A DNA stretch of 64,000 bases from Helicobacter_F equorum (GTDB lineage: Bacteria; Campylobacterota; Campylobacteria; Campylobacterales; Helicobacteraceae), in NCBI RefSeq assembly GCF_042649585.1, contig NZ_JBHRZM010000002.1, forward strand, positions 248,001-312,000. The letters are read 5' to 3'. The notes under the pieces were generated by a model that searched no databases, was not told where the DNA came from, and saw only the letters and a list, made by a program, of their open reading frames with translations. Position 1 is the stretch's first letter, and each line of letters begins with the position of its first letter. Shown one piece after another: positions 46,350-55,756 of this stretch. Position numbers and translations under genes: made by a program.

Positions 46350-47498
46350 ATGTGGCTAAGTATACGAAAGTATAGGCATTATATCTTTTCATTAGCAAGT
46401 ATATATATCTTTGTGGGTTGTGGAGATTCCTCTATTCCACATACGCAAAATGCATTTACTCAAGCAAGCACGCATACCAGTGACACACATTCTTCTCAAA
46501 GCACTATAATCATAAGCTTTGTGGGAGATTGTGTATTGGGAGATTATAAAGGAAGTAGTGGTGCTACCTTTAATGCGAAATTTAAAGAAGTGGGCGAAGA
46601 TTATAACTATTTTGGTAAAGGTGTGCTTGAGGTGCTAGGCAATGATGATCTTAGTGTAGGGAATCTTGAGGGTGTATTGACAGACAAAAATTTACACAAT
46701 GCTTTTGTAAAGCCCTTTAGCTTCAAAGGTCCTAGTAAATATATCAATATCCTCAAAAATGCAAGTATTGAAAGCGTCAATATCGCCAATAATCACACAC
46801 GAGACTATGGCACAGAAGGCTTTAGGGATACCATAGCTATTCTCACAAATGCAGATATTCCACACTTTGGCGAAGGCATACTTGATATACGAGAAATTAA
46901 AGGGCATAAATTTGGGTTTGCAGGACATCGCGGATGGAATCCAGACATAAAATATAGGGCAAAAAAAGAAGTAGAAGCATTGCGCGCCAAAGGAGCGGAG
47001 ATTGTAATCTTTATCTTTCATTGGGGACAAGAGCGTCAACATATCGCCAATAAAACCCAAAGGGACATTGCCCATTATGTGATTGATAATGGTGCGGATC
47101 TCATCATCGGACATCATCCACATGTCCTCCAAGGCATAGAGGAATACAAAGGTAAAAAAATTGTATATAGTCTAGGAAATTTCATCTATGGTGGTGCAAA
47201 AAATCCAAAAGACAAAGATACGATGATTTATCAAGTGGAATTTAGATTTAATGATACAAAATCTGTACACACACTACAAAGAGATTCTGCACATAAAGCA
47301 CAATATGTCTCAAACCTTAGTCCTATTGACGTATGGGAGGAACACAATGCAATTGTCATTCATCGTATTATCCCTGCAAACATTTCAAGCCAAAATGCCT
47401 ATAACGACTATAGTCCTAGAATCTATCCAAAACAAAGCCAAGATTATGCACGCGTGATAAAAAGAGTGAGTGAATATAGCGAGGCACTAGAAAAATAA
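46350..47498 (+). CDS. CapA-family (PGA_cap) lipoprotein, predicted metallophosphatase-like
   Basis: 382 residues. The N-terminus is a lipoprotein signal with the lipobox FVGC, so the protein is anchored in the cell envelope. The body is a CapA domain: FVGDCVLGDYKG, VGNLEGVLTD, IANNHTRDYG, FHWGQERQ and GHHPHVLQGIEEYKGKKIVYSLGNFIYGG. Such proteins are known from poly-gamma-glutamate capsule loci, but no other capsule gene is next to it, so the substrate is unknown. A CTAAGGAAAAT site precedes the ATG. Convergent with glnA. Confidence 0.82.
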   Translation: MWLSIRKYRHYIFSLASIYIFVGCGDSSIPHTQNAFTQASTHTSDTHSSQSTIIISFVGDCVLGDYKGSSGATFNAKFKEVGEDYNYFGKGVLEVLGNDDLSVGNLEGVLTDKNLHNAFVKPFSFKGPSKYINILKNASIESVNIANNHTRDYGTEGFRDTIAILTNADIPHFGEGILDIREIKGHKFGFAGHRGWNPDIKYRAKKEVEALRAKGAEIVIFIFHWGQERQHIANKTQRDIAHYVIDNGADLIIGHHPHVLQGIEEYKGKKIVYSLGNFIYGGAKNPKDKDTMIYQVEFRFNDTKSVHTLQRDSAHKAQYVSNLSPIDVWEEHNAIVIHRIIPANISSQNAYNDYSPRIYPKQSQDYARVIKRVSEYSEALEK

Positions 47499-47537
47499 CC
47501 TTAAAGGTTGTATTTAGGATTTTTTAGCACCAAAAGA

Positions 47538-47567
47538 TTGCTACTAAGCAAGAGGGCTGCTTAGCAA
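47538..47567 (-). terminator. Probable terminator of glnA
   Basis: Arms TTGCTAAGCA and its partner TGCTTAGTAGCAA on the minus strand form a stem with a three-base bulge, then TCTTTTGG. It overlaps the glnA stop codon. Confidence 0.5.
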
Positions 47568-48997
47568 CTATAGGTAGTTAAAAATTCAAAAGGGTGTGGT
47601 CGCCCTTCCCAAGGCCAAATCTCTGTTTCAAATTTGTATTGTTTATAAGTTTGTATAAATTCTTCACTAAAAACACTACCCTCTTTAAGATATGCCTTAT
47701 CCACAAGCATTTCTTCAATCGCATGGCGTAGTGTATGTGGTAATTGCTTAATGCCTTTTTCTCGAATCTCATCAAGGCTTAGTTCAAAGAGATTCATTTC
47801 CATTGGCTTACCTGGATCACTTTTTTGCTTAATCCCATCAAGCCCTGCCATTAAAAGTGCTGCAAATGCAAGATATGGATTACTAGAGCTATCTGGGAAT
47901 CTAAATTCCATTCTCTTTGCCTTTTCTCCACTATTGTATGGGATACGAATACTTGCGCTGCGATTTTGTGCAGAATATGTAAGGATTGAAGGTGCTTCAA
48001 AACCTGGTATAAGGCGCTTATAGGAATTGGTGCTTGCATTTGTAAATGCCGCTAAAGCGCGTGCGTGTTTTAAAACACCACCTAAAAAATGTAATGCCAA
48101 ATCACTCAAGCCCTCATAAGCATTACCTGCAAAAAGATTTTTGCCCTCTTTCCAAATACTAATATGTGTATGCATACCGCTACCATTATCATTATAGAGT
48201 GGTTTTGGCATAAATGTTGCTGTTTTGCCATTGAGGTGAGCAACCATTTTTACGACATATTTAAGCTTTTGGACATTATCGGCAGCTTCCAAAATGTCGC
48301 CAAATTTTACGCCTATCTCACCTTGTCCTTGTGCCACTTCATGATGCACGATAAATGTTTCTAGCCCCACTTGATTAAGCACTTTTACCATTTCAGCGCG
48401 AATATCTACCATAGAATCTACAGGTGCTACAGGCAAATATCCACCCTTTGTCCCAGGGCGATGTCCGATATTTACGCCCTCAAATTCCTTATCACGATTC
48501 CATTCTCCCTCTTCTGTATCAATCTCATAATATTGACAATTTACAGAATCTTTAATCTTGATAGAATCAAAGACAAAAAACTCATTTTCTGGTCCAAAAT
48601 ATGCCACATCACCGATTCCAGAATCTTTGAGATACTGCATAGCACGCTTTACAATGCTTCTTGGGCATTTTTCATAAGGTTGATTTTTATAAATATCCCA
48701 CACATCACAAAACACTACCATTGTCGTATCAGCGGTAAATGGATCGATAAAATATCGCACAGGATCAGGAATAAGAATCATATCTGATTTATCGACAGGT
48801 TGCCAAGCTGGTGCTGAACTTCCATCAAAAGGTATACCCTCAAATATCTTTTCATCAACCGCACTTGCACTAAAAGCTATATGATTCCATACGCCCTTAA
48901 TATCCGTGAATCGGAAATCTATGAATTCTACTTCATGAATTTTACATTCTTCAAAAAATTTAGCCACCGCTTGTTGATCGATTTGGATTTTATTCAT
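47561..48997 (-). CDS. glnA: Glutamine synthetase, type I
   Basis: Forms glutamine from glutamate, ammonia and ATP; central to nitrogen assimilation. I begin it at 48997 (MNKIQIDQQAV) because AAGGA precedes it; the GTG at 49015 has none. 478 residues. Blocks seen: FDGSSAPAWQ, FFVFDS, the ATP/ammonia region TFMPKPLYNDNGSGMHTHIS, NSYKRLIPGFEAP and the arginine-rich NRSASIRIP. At the position of the adenylylation tyrosine (NLYDLP in E. coli) the sequence is GIKQLP, so the enzyme appears not to be adenylylated, as reported for H. pylori. Confidence 0.95.
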   Translation of the reverse strand: MNKIQIDQQAVAKFFEECKIHEVEFIDFRFTDIKGVWNHIAFSASAVDEKIFEGIPFDGSSAPAWQPVDKSDMILIPDPVRYFIDPFTADTTMVVFCDVWDIYKNQPYEKCPRSIVKRAMQYLKDSGIGDVAYFGPENEFFVFDSIKIKDSVNCQYYEIDTEEGEWNRDKEFEGVNIGHRPGTKGGYLPVAPVDSMVDIRAEMVKVLNQVGLETFIVHHEVAQGQGEIGVKFGDILEAADNVQKLKYVVKMVAHLNGKTATFMPKPLYNDNGSGMHTHISIWKEGKNLFAGNAYEGLSDLALHFLGGVLKHARALAAFTNASTNSYKRLIPGFEAPSILTYSAQNRSASIRIPYNSGEKAKRMEFRFPDSSSNPYLAFAALLMAGLDGIKQKSDPGKPMEMNLFELSLDEIREKGIKQLPHTLRHAIEEMLVDKAYLKEGSVFSEEFIQTYKQYKFETEIWPWEGRPHPFEFLTTYSC

Positions 48998-49087
48998 TTT
49001 GAATTCCTTGCTCACAAAGATAAAATACTGCTGAGAACGGAATTATATGATTTTAGAACTTAAAATTCTCATAACCAATTTGCAACC

Positions 49088-49536
49088 TTAACTCTTAGCA
49101 AGCCCACCTAATGCAGTTTCTCTATATTTGTAATTTATATCTTTGCCAATTTCATGCTTCATCAAGCACGCTACCATATAGAATCTAATGTCTGTAAAGT
49201 CATGCCATATTTCATGCAGTGGTAAAAATTCTTTAAAGAATACATAATCAAATACAATATCTTTTTCCCACAAAGAGTGATTGTGTGTTCTTGTAGTGCA
49301 TTATAAATGCTTAAGTCTTTTGCTTGTAATCCATTTAAAATTACTGCTTTATCGCTTAAATGCCCCTACCAGTAAGCCAAATAGAACCATAAAATGTAAT
49401 TACAACCGCTATATTTCTGAAGGCAATTAATAACCTTGGTGCAAAATAAATTTCTAGCAAGCATTGCTCCAATCGTATGTGAAGAAGTGAGACCAACACC
49501 TTTTTAAAAATACTAAAGTTACTTGACATTACTCAT
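49088..49536 (-). pseudogene. sdaA: L-serine dehydratase remnant (sdaA), deleted and frameshifted
   Basis: Pieces of SdaA lie in order in changing frames: SIFK near 49510, GVGLTSSHTIGAMLARNLF, VVITFYGSIWLTG, then GHLSDKAVILNGLQAKDL, EKDIVFDYVFFKEFLPLHE and the C-terminal YKYRETALGGLAKS. In-frame stops and shifts separate them, and a normal SdaA of about 450 residues is reduced to about 150 codons, so the middle of the gene including most [4Fe-4S]-cluster cysteines is lost. It sits directly downstream of sdaC, as sdaA does beside sdaC in H. pylori. Confidence 0.85.
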
Positions 49537-49538
49537 GT

Positions 49539-50864
49539 CTAAAAACCATAGATAGTGGTAAGAATCGTTAGAATCCCTGTAATAAATACAAAAGCATCAA
49601 GGAATGGATTTTTAAACTTCTTAAGTTTAGATATACTCCAAATTGCAATAATTGGCATCAAAAATAAAATAACTGCAATAATAGGACCACCAAGCTTTTC
49701 AATAAAATCCAAGACACTAGGATCAAAATATGCAACCACAAGCATAATGATATACATTACAATGCCACTTGCTACAGAAATGACTTTAAGATTTGGATCC
49801 TCATTACCTGCAAGTTTGCAACATTTACGCACTATACCATATGCCCCCTCACGCGCACCAAAATAATGCCCAAAAAATGATGTCGTAATAGCCAAAAATG
49901 CAATTAAAGGAGCACCATATGCGATTAGAGGCTGATCTAATTTATTAGCAAAATACGAAAGCACAGGAATGTTTTGTTCCCTAGCATGCATAAGCTCATC
50001 AGAACTAAGACTTAAGACACATGAAAACACAAAAAACATCACAAACACAAGCAACAAGCTCGATGTTGAAAGCAAAATCTGATTAGACTTCACTTGTGCA
50101 TATTGAGCACCATATTCTTGCTTAACACTAAGCGCAAATGTAGAAATAGCTGGAGAATGGTTAAAAGAAAAAACAAGCACAGGCAAGGTAAGCCATACAA
50201 CGGTGAGAAACTCTTGCCAGCTAGGAACAAGAGACAAACTACCAAATGACCAATGAGGAATAAGATATACAGAAAAAGCAAAAAGAGCGATACACAAGGG
50301 ATATACAAGCGATTCACACATTTTAGTAATGAATTTTTCGCTAAAAAGCATAATCCCCATAAAAGTACTCACGCCCAAAAACACCAATAATGCACGATAT
50401 ACAGGCATAATTTTATGGATAGACTGCCCTTTCTCATTGATGGAGCTAGTATAAATACTTTGGATACATTGCGCGATACTACTTTCATGAACTTCCCCAT
50501 AAAGTGGTAGAATCTGATTATAAATAAAACTCTCAATCGTATTTGTTATCCCCACACAATATGCCAAGCAAATAGGAAAAATTGCAAAAAAATACAAGAT
50601 TGAAATAAAAACACTCACTCCTCGCCCAAAATATTCCTCTGCAGCATGCGTAATGTCTTTATTGCCATCTGCTTGTGATACAAAAAGACTAAGCGCCCTG
50701 TGACTTAAGTACACCATAGGAAAAATCACGATACACATAACCACAATAGGCCAAAAACCACCGACCCCAGCTTTGATAGGTAAATACAAGATTCCAGCAC
50801 CCACTGCAGTGCCAAAAAGCGAAAGCATCCAACGCGTATCAAAAGTATTCCGACTTAACTTCAT
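49539..50864 (-). CDS. sdaC: Serine transporter SdaC (HAAAP family)
   Basis: 441-residue inner-membrane permease, about 11 hydrophobic segments, that imports serine (and possibly threonine) with protons. The start (DTRWMLSLFGTAVGAGILYLPI) and the VFSFNHSPAISTFA block are typical of the family. The frame is intact although its partner sdaA is destroyed, so serine import may still serve protein or one-carbon supply. An AGGAGAGG site precedes the ATG. Confidence 0.9.
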   Translation of the reverse strand: MKLSRNTFDTRWMLSLFGTAVGAGILYLPIKAGVGGFWPIVVMCIVIFPMVYLSHRALSLFVSQADGNKDITHAAEEYFGRGVSVFISILYFFAIFPICLAYCVGITNTIESFIYNQILPLYGEVHESSIAQCIQSIYTSSINEKGQSIHKIMPVYRALLVFLGVSTFMGIMLFSEKFITKMCESLVYPLCIALFAFSVYLIPHWSFGSLSLVPSWQEFLTVVWLTLPVLVFSFNHSPAISTFALSVKQEYGAQYAQVKSNQILLSTSSLLLVFVMFFVFSCVLSLSSDELMHAREQNIPVLSYFANKLDQPLIAYGAPLIAFLAITTSFFGHYFGAREGAYGIVRKCCKLAGNEDPNLKVISVASGIVMYIIMLVVAYFDPSVLDFIEKLGGPIIAVILFLMPIIAIWSISKLKKFKNPFLDAFVFITGILTILTTIYGF

Positions 50865-51029
50865 TACCTCTCCTCTATATATTTTTGTATTTTAAGGTGT
50901 AGTAGTGTAGTAAATTTTTTATAAATCCCAAAGGGTGTATCAGTCATTTTACAATCATGAGAAAAAACTACACGCTAGAAACGCTGTATTTTATAGATTG
51001 TAATGCCCAAAAACAATAAAATTGTGTTA

Positions 51030-52087
51030 CACTCCCAGTGGCTATGTGGTTATTAGGGCATATGGTATCTTATCGGCTATGTTTGGATTTTTAAGTGCGA
51101 TTCCTATCATTTCTTTTGGAAGTATTTTGTTTATTGTATCGTATTTTCGGATATAAAAATTCTCTTTAGTGCCTTTGTGCTGTTGTGTTGGGCGAGATTG
51201 ATATAGCTATGGTGGCATAACTGGATTATTTTTAGGCACAACATTTATCGGTGCTGGGGTTGCAGTAGCTAACATCCTCTTGCCTAGTTTTGTTAAGAAA
51301 AAATTTCCAAAACATACAACGACAATGATAGCACTTTATTCTTTTGCATTGAATCTCTCTTCAATTATGGGCATATGGCTTGTTTGCCCGTAACATATAG
51401 TATCGGTGTGTCTCATACTTTAGGATTTTGGCTTATTTTCAGTATCCTTGCTCTCATGTTATATTTTCCAAAAATACGCAACAATTGTATTTCAAGAGTA
51501 AAGACACGACCCAAACACACAAAAAGCCTTATGCGTGAAATAGGTGCGTAGAAAATTATAAAATCTTTATGGGCTTACAAAGATTTTTGACATATAGCAC
51601 ATTTGCGTGGCTTCCTGCGATTATTACACACAAAAACTATGGACTTGAATATGGCACTAAAGTGCTCTTATATTCACAATTTGTGTGTGCCTGTGGCGTT
51701 TTTTTGTCCTTTATTATTGGGTGTGTTACGTGAAAAACACAAAAACGTATATATGGCATTTTTGTGTAGCTTATATGTAATTGGGTATTTGTGTGTATTA
51801 TTTGGTGAAAGCCAATGGACAATATATGTAGCAATTTTTTGTATAGGCACTCCTATGGGTGGAGTATTTGGTTTAATTTTATTATTTATTTCTCAAAAAA
51901 AAGTAATTCAGTTATGGTTACTACAAAGCTTTCTGCTATGGTCCAAGGATTTGGCTACCTCATAGTAGCAAGTGGTCCTTTTGCCATAGGGCTTTTATAC
52001 GATCGTTTTGAGAGTTATACATATGGGATCATTATTAATGTTGTGTGTAGGGGTTGCATTAAATATCACTGGGATATTAGCACATAG
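51030..52087 (+). pseudogene. Broken MFS transporter gene (CynX/YycB type)
   Basis: Fragments of a major-facilitator protein follow each other in different frames with stops between them: YGILSAMFGFLSAIPIISFGS near 51060, GLFLGTTFIGAGVAVANILLPSF near 51230, GLQRFLTYSTFAWLPAIIT near 51575, and KLSAMVQGFGYLIVASGPFAIGLLYDRF near 51925. These are recognisable parts of a CynX-like permease of about 400 residues. At least four frame changes were seen. It is convergent with phoH and upstream of nothing on its strand. Confidence 0.75.
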
Positions 52088-52108
52088 ACCCAAAATGATT
52101 GGCTAATG

Positions 52109-53503
52109 CTATTCAAAGCTCCCAAACCACTTGGCTATATCACTCCTAATAGTTTGTCGTAGCTGTATGGCAGCTATTGTAGTGTCGCTAGTGGCTTTTT
52201 GGAGGAGACTTAATGCACCATTGCGAAATTTACTAAGATAGGGGTGATCAATTTGTGCCCAATCCCCTAAAAAGACAATTTTACTTCCATCGCCTATTCT
52301 TGTCCCAATAAGCTTGATTGTCGCATTTGAGGCATTTTGAACTTCATCAAAAATCACAAATTTATTAGCAATCGTAATACCTCGCGCGTGTGCAATGTCT
52401 AAAACCTCAATATTATGTTTTTGTAAAAAATATTCTGTTGCCTCCATCTTCTCTATCGTTTTAACCTCGCCACGATATTCTATGCGTTTAGCTAAAGAAC
52501 CTTGTTGAAGTTTATCAATCATACAATTTATGGCGCTATAGAGTGGATACATAAAATATCCAAGCTTTTGGCTTTCATCACCCTTACGGAATCCTAATTC
52601 TGCTTCTTTGTCGCTAGCAGTTACGGTATTGCGCAAATACATAATCCCCTCTACACTACCACTTTTAACCAAACTTAATCCCGCTTGTAGTGCAATGAGT
52701 GTTTTCCCACTACCAGTGGCACCTGTAACAATACTAATAAGATTTTTTGGATGTAAAAGCATAGCATAAAGCATTTTTTGCTCTAAATTTATGGGAATGA
52801 TATAAGGTTTATGCTCCATGATAATCTCGTCAAAATCAGCAATTTCACACTTACCATCGACTTTTAAACCAAAGTGTTTTTTGCCAGTGCGATAGAGTGC
52901 AGAATCTGTATTATCTAATTCTATAAGCTCTAATAAACTCCAATTTTTTAACACCTGAAATTCTTTACTTGATTCAAAAGTGCTCAAACTCTCATCTTTG
53001 TGAATCTCAAAGGTATGCCAAAAATCTATATCTTGAGGATTCTCAACACGATCCCTAAAAAGTGATTGGGCATGTAAATTTTGCGTGAGGGCACGGATTT
53101 TTAGTGAAATATCATTAGTCAAAAGTATCAAATTATAGTCTTTGGCAATGGCTATGATTTTTGTATCATTAAAACTATGTTCTTGATGTGGTATGTCATA
53201 ATGTGGGCGATAAATTAATATGATAGGTATCAAGTGTGTATCATACGAAAAATATATCTCTCGGATACAATCATTTTTGATCGGTGCTATTGTGGATTTA
53301 GAACATTCTGGTGTCTGTAGATTCCTAAAAAACTCTCGCACAAAATACCCCATTTCATTCATCAAATCCTTTTTTTTATCAAGTTCATCGATGATTGTAT
53401 CAGAAAGAAAAAGAGTGTTTGCCCCGTCTTGATACAGATAGACAATGTTTTGAATATCATCTAAAATCACAGAGGTATCAAGCAAATATGATTTATTATT
53501 CAA
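52109..53503 (-). CDS. PIN and PhoH domain ATPase
   Basis: 464 residues. Residues 5-125 form a PIN domain (YLLDTSVILDDIQN, then LLTNDISLKIRA) with the acidic nuclease residues. From about residue 230 it is a PhoH-type ATPase: Walker A TGATGSGKTLIAL, RGITIANKFVIFDEVQNAS and the GDWAQID block. PhoH2-type proteins can unwind and cut RNA; phoH regulation by phosphate in other bacteria is not shown here. Divergent from tpx. Confidence 0.88.
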   Translation of the reverse strand: MNNKSYLLDTSVILDDIQNIVYLYQDGANTLFLSDTIIDELDKKKDLMNEMGYFVREFFRNLQTPECSKSTIAPIKNDCIREIYFSYDTHLIPIILIYRPHYDIPHQEHSFNDTKIIAIAKDYNLILLTNDISLKIRALTQNLHAQSLFRDRVENPQDIDFWHTFEIHKDESLSTFESSKEFQVLKNWSLLELIELDNTDSALYRTGKKHFGLKVDGKCEIADFDEIIMEHKPYIIPINLEQKMLYAMLLHPKNLISIVTGATGSGKTLIALQAGLSLVKSGSVEGIMYLRNTVTASDKEAELGFRKGDESQKLGYFMYPLYSAINCMIDKLQQGSLAKRIEYRGEVKTIEKMEATEYFLQKHNIEVLDIAHARGITIANKFVIFDEVQNASNATIKLIGTRIGDGSKIVFLGDWAQIDHPYLSKFRNGALSLLQKATSDTTIAAIQLRQTIRSDIAKWFGSFE

Positions 53504-53532
53504 TTAGTAACCTTGTGCTAAAATCTCGCCCA

Positions 53533-53566
53533 AGATTGTAGCAAGTTTTGTCAAAAGATACAATCT
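53533..53566. promoter_or_regulatory. Inverted repeat upstream of tpx
   Basis: AGATTGTA (53533-53540) and TACAATCT (53559-53566) are perfect complements, with an inner TTTTG-T-CAAAA, 29 bases before the tpx ATG. Could be an operator or a leader hairpin; no known regulator assigned. Confidence 0.4.
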
Positions 53567-53595
53567 CAAGACTTTTATTTACTAAGGAGAATCCA

Positions 53596-54093
53596 ATGTC
53601 AGTAACATTTAAAGGAAATGCAGTAAGTTTAAATGGTAGAACTCTTAATGTAGGAGATAATGCACCAAAAGTTGAGCTTGTCGCTGGAGATTTGAGTGTC
53701 AAAAGCGTGGGTGGTGCAAGTGGTAAATTCCAAATTATTAATGTTGTGCCTTCACTTGATACGGGTGTATGTGCTACACAAACACGCACATTTAATCAAA
53801 AAGCAGCAAGTGTATCAAATACTGAAGTATTTGTAATTTCATTAGACTTACCTTTTGCACAAGGAAGATTCTGTAGCACAGAAGGTATCGACAAGGTTAC
53901 AGCATTAAGCGACTTCAGAGCAAAAGCATTTGGTGAAGCATATGGAGTAGTTTTAGCAGGATCACCACTTGAAGGACTTCTAGCGCGCGCGGTATTTGTA
54001 GTCGATCCAGATGGTAAAATCGTATATAAAGAAATCGTTAGTGAAGTAACTAATGAACCAAATTATGATGCGGCTTTGGCAGCGGTAAAATAA
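53596..54093 (+). CDS. tpx: Thiol peroxidase Tpx
   Basis: Peroxiredoxin that removes lipid and hydrogen peroxides with thioredoxin. 165 residues. The peroxidatic cysteine is C59 in PSLDTGVCATQTR and the resolving cysteine is C93 in GRFCSTEGI. The ATG at 53596 follows TAAGGAG; a longer frame from 53548 has no such site. The next gene starts directly after the stop. Confidence 0.96.
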   Translation: MSVTFKGNAVSLNGRTLNVGDNAPKVELVAGDLSVKSVGGASGKFQIINVVPSLDTGVCATQTRTFNQKAASVSNTEVFVISLDLPFAQGRFCSTEGIDKVTALSDFRAKAFGEAYGVVLAGSPLEGLLARAVFVVDPDGKIVYKEIVSEVTNEPNYDAALAAVK

Positions 54094-54504
54094 ATGCAAA
54101 ATTTACAAGACATCGTAGCATTTATCGACGATTGTGGATTAGGTTTTTTAAGTACTAAGGGAACTTGTGGTAATCCACGAGTGCGCCCTGTGCAAAGTGT
54201 CATCTGCCACAATAACAGAATCTACTTTGCCACTGCTACAACAAAAAATTTCTACAAACATATCCAAAATCATTCGGGTATAGAGTATTGTGCTTGTAAT
54301 CAAGATGGTAGCTTTTTGCGTTTGCGAGGAGAAGCAAGGATAGCACAACATCTTGATGTCAAAGAAGCGATGTTTGCCAAATATCCTATTGTGCAAGAAA
54401 TATACAAGGAAGTTACAAATCCGAGTTTTGCAGTTTTTTATTTAGAAAATATTAGCGCACAACTCCAAAACCCACAGGGAGAGCGCACACTATTAAAGGT
54501 ATGA
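54094..54504 (+). CDS. Pyridoxamine 5'-phosphate oxidase-family flavoprotein
   Basis: 136 residues of the split-barrel FMN-binding fold (LGFLSTKGTCGNPRVRPVQSV, IYFATATTKNFYKHIQ, EYCACNQDGSFLRLRGEARI). It starts immediately after tpx, so it may act in the same stress response. The substrate is unknown; it is too short for true PdxH, and such proteins often bind F420, FMN or haem. Confidence 0.8.
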   Translation: MQNLQDIVAFIDDCGLGFLSTKGTCGNPRVRPVQSVICHNNRIYFATATTKNFYKHIQNHSGIEYCACNQDGSFLRLRGEARIAQHLDVKEAMFAKYPIVQEIYKEVTNPSFAVFYLENISAQLQNPQGERTLLKV

Positions 54505-54526
54505 ATCTAAATCTTGGGTAGCTTAC

Positions 54527-55249
54527 TCAAGCCCTCTCTCGCACTTTAGTATACTCAATTCTAGAAAGCCCTAGTATCAAAAATCCCAAGCTCATGACAC
54601 CAATACAAAACAATAACAACAAAATACCAATCATAATCATAGATGTAGAACTATATACCTCCATAAATTTCACAAACAGATGCTCACTACTACTAAACAC
54701 TGAAGTACTTACCAAAAACGGACTACCATTAAGAAAACCCACAAACATAAAAACAAATGCCACACATAACAATACAAACCCTACAACATAAATCACACAA
54801 AGTTTATAGCCGGTAATAAATGCTTTGATATTGGTTAAAAAGCCCATCTCTACGCTCATCTTATATTGTAAATACATATCTAAGATTAAAGTCACAACAC
54901 CCCATAACGCTACAATACCCACAATCACATAAGCTTGAGTACTCAAAAACATTACATCATCAACCCCTATAAACCCAAGTGCAAAAGGTGCAAAAATCTG
55001 ATAGCCAATACTTAACAAAATCATATATATACCATACCGAAACACAAATGTATTGGCAATCTTGCTAAAATGATAAAGCCCTACAAAAACAATCATAATA
55101 CACACAAACCCAGCCAAAGCAGTAACAACACTTATAGATGGAAATACAATTGAGAGCAAACTTAAAATAATATATCCAAGAAACCCCCGATACATCATTT
55201 TCTTACTCTTTGCAAGAGTTGGACTTTCAGATATGCTAATAATCTCCAT
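54527..55249 (-). CDS. Multi-pass inner-membrane protein, unknown function
   Basis: 240 residues with about six hydrophobic segments (for example LGYIILSLLSIVFPSI, VCIMIVFVGLYHF, VIVGIVALWGVVTLILDM, VIYVVGFVLLCVAFVFMFV and GILLLLFCIGVMSLGFLIL). There are no charged catalytic motifs. The layout resembles DUF996-type membrane proteins, but I am not sure. It stands alone between the convergent PNPOx gene and the cupin gene. Confidence 0.6.
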   Translation of the reverse strand: MEIISISESPTLAKSKKMMYRGFLGYIILSLLSIVFPSISVVTALAGFVCIMIVFVGLYHFSKIANTFVFRYGIYMILLSIGYQIFAPFALGFIGVDDVMFLSTQAYVIVGIVALWGVVTLILDMYLQYKMSVEMGFLTNIKAFITGYKLCVIYVVGFVLLCVAFVFMFVGFLNGSPFLVSTSVFSSSEHLFVKFMEVYSSTSMIMIGILLLLFCIGVMSLGFLILGLSRIEYTKVRERA

Positions 55250-55371
55250 GTAAAACCTCCATATGTTATAAACACAAAACGCTCTTTGTTGTATTATAAA
55301 ACAAGATTTCTTAAAGATATGGTGGCTTTAAAATCTAATATTGATGATAAGCAAATTTTTACTACATACTT

Positions 55372-55719
55372 TTATGTAAGCAAGGTTTTTACTCGCACAA
55401 CACTATCACTTTGTGCAAGACTAAGGCGCACGATACTATCTTCTAAGCCTCCTAGCGAGTGTGGGACATTTGCTTGCAACGCAATCATATCAAGCGCCTC
55501 TAATACGAAGCGCTCCCCCTCTACCTCAAACCAAATTTTTCCCTTTAACACCTGCACGCTAATAGGAAATGGTGCTTTGTGCTCTTTCATCACGCCATCT
55601 TTTGCCATAAGAATCTGAATTTCTTTGGCAAAGGTATTTTGTGCTAATGGCGTAATTTTCACCTTTCCTTGCTCAAAATCTTGAGTATTCCAAGATATAG
55701 GCTTATTGATAGTATTCAT
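55372..55719 (-). CDS. Small cupin-domain protein
   Basis: 115 residues with one cupin barrel (GVMKEHKAPFPISVQVLKGKIWFEVEGERF, then ALDMIALQANVPHSLGGLEDSIVRLSL). The histidines of the metal site are partly conserved (EHKAP, VPHSLG). An AAGGAGCAAGT site precedes the ATG. It lies downstream of a TonB receptor on the same strand, but 37 bases apart; its role is unknown. Confidence 0.75.
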   Translation of the reverse strand: MNTINKPISWNTQDFEQGKVKITPLAQNTFAKEIQILMAKDGVMKEHKAPFPISVQVLKGKIWFEVEGERFVLEALDMIALQANVPHSLGGLEDSIVRLSLAQSDSVVRVKTLLT

Positions 55720-55756
55720 ACTTGCTCCTTAAAGATTCTAAGATTGTAGCGATGAC

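Noticed and set aside
48981..49015. GTG start for glnA giving six more residues
   Set aside because: No ribosome-binding site before the GTG, while AAGGA sits correctly before the ATG at 48997.
54513..54531. CTTGGGTA/TACTCAAG stem between the PNPOx-like and membrane-protein genes as a terminator
   Set aside because: The stem needs a G:T pair, the loop is only three bases and no T run follows, so I do not call it.
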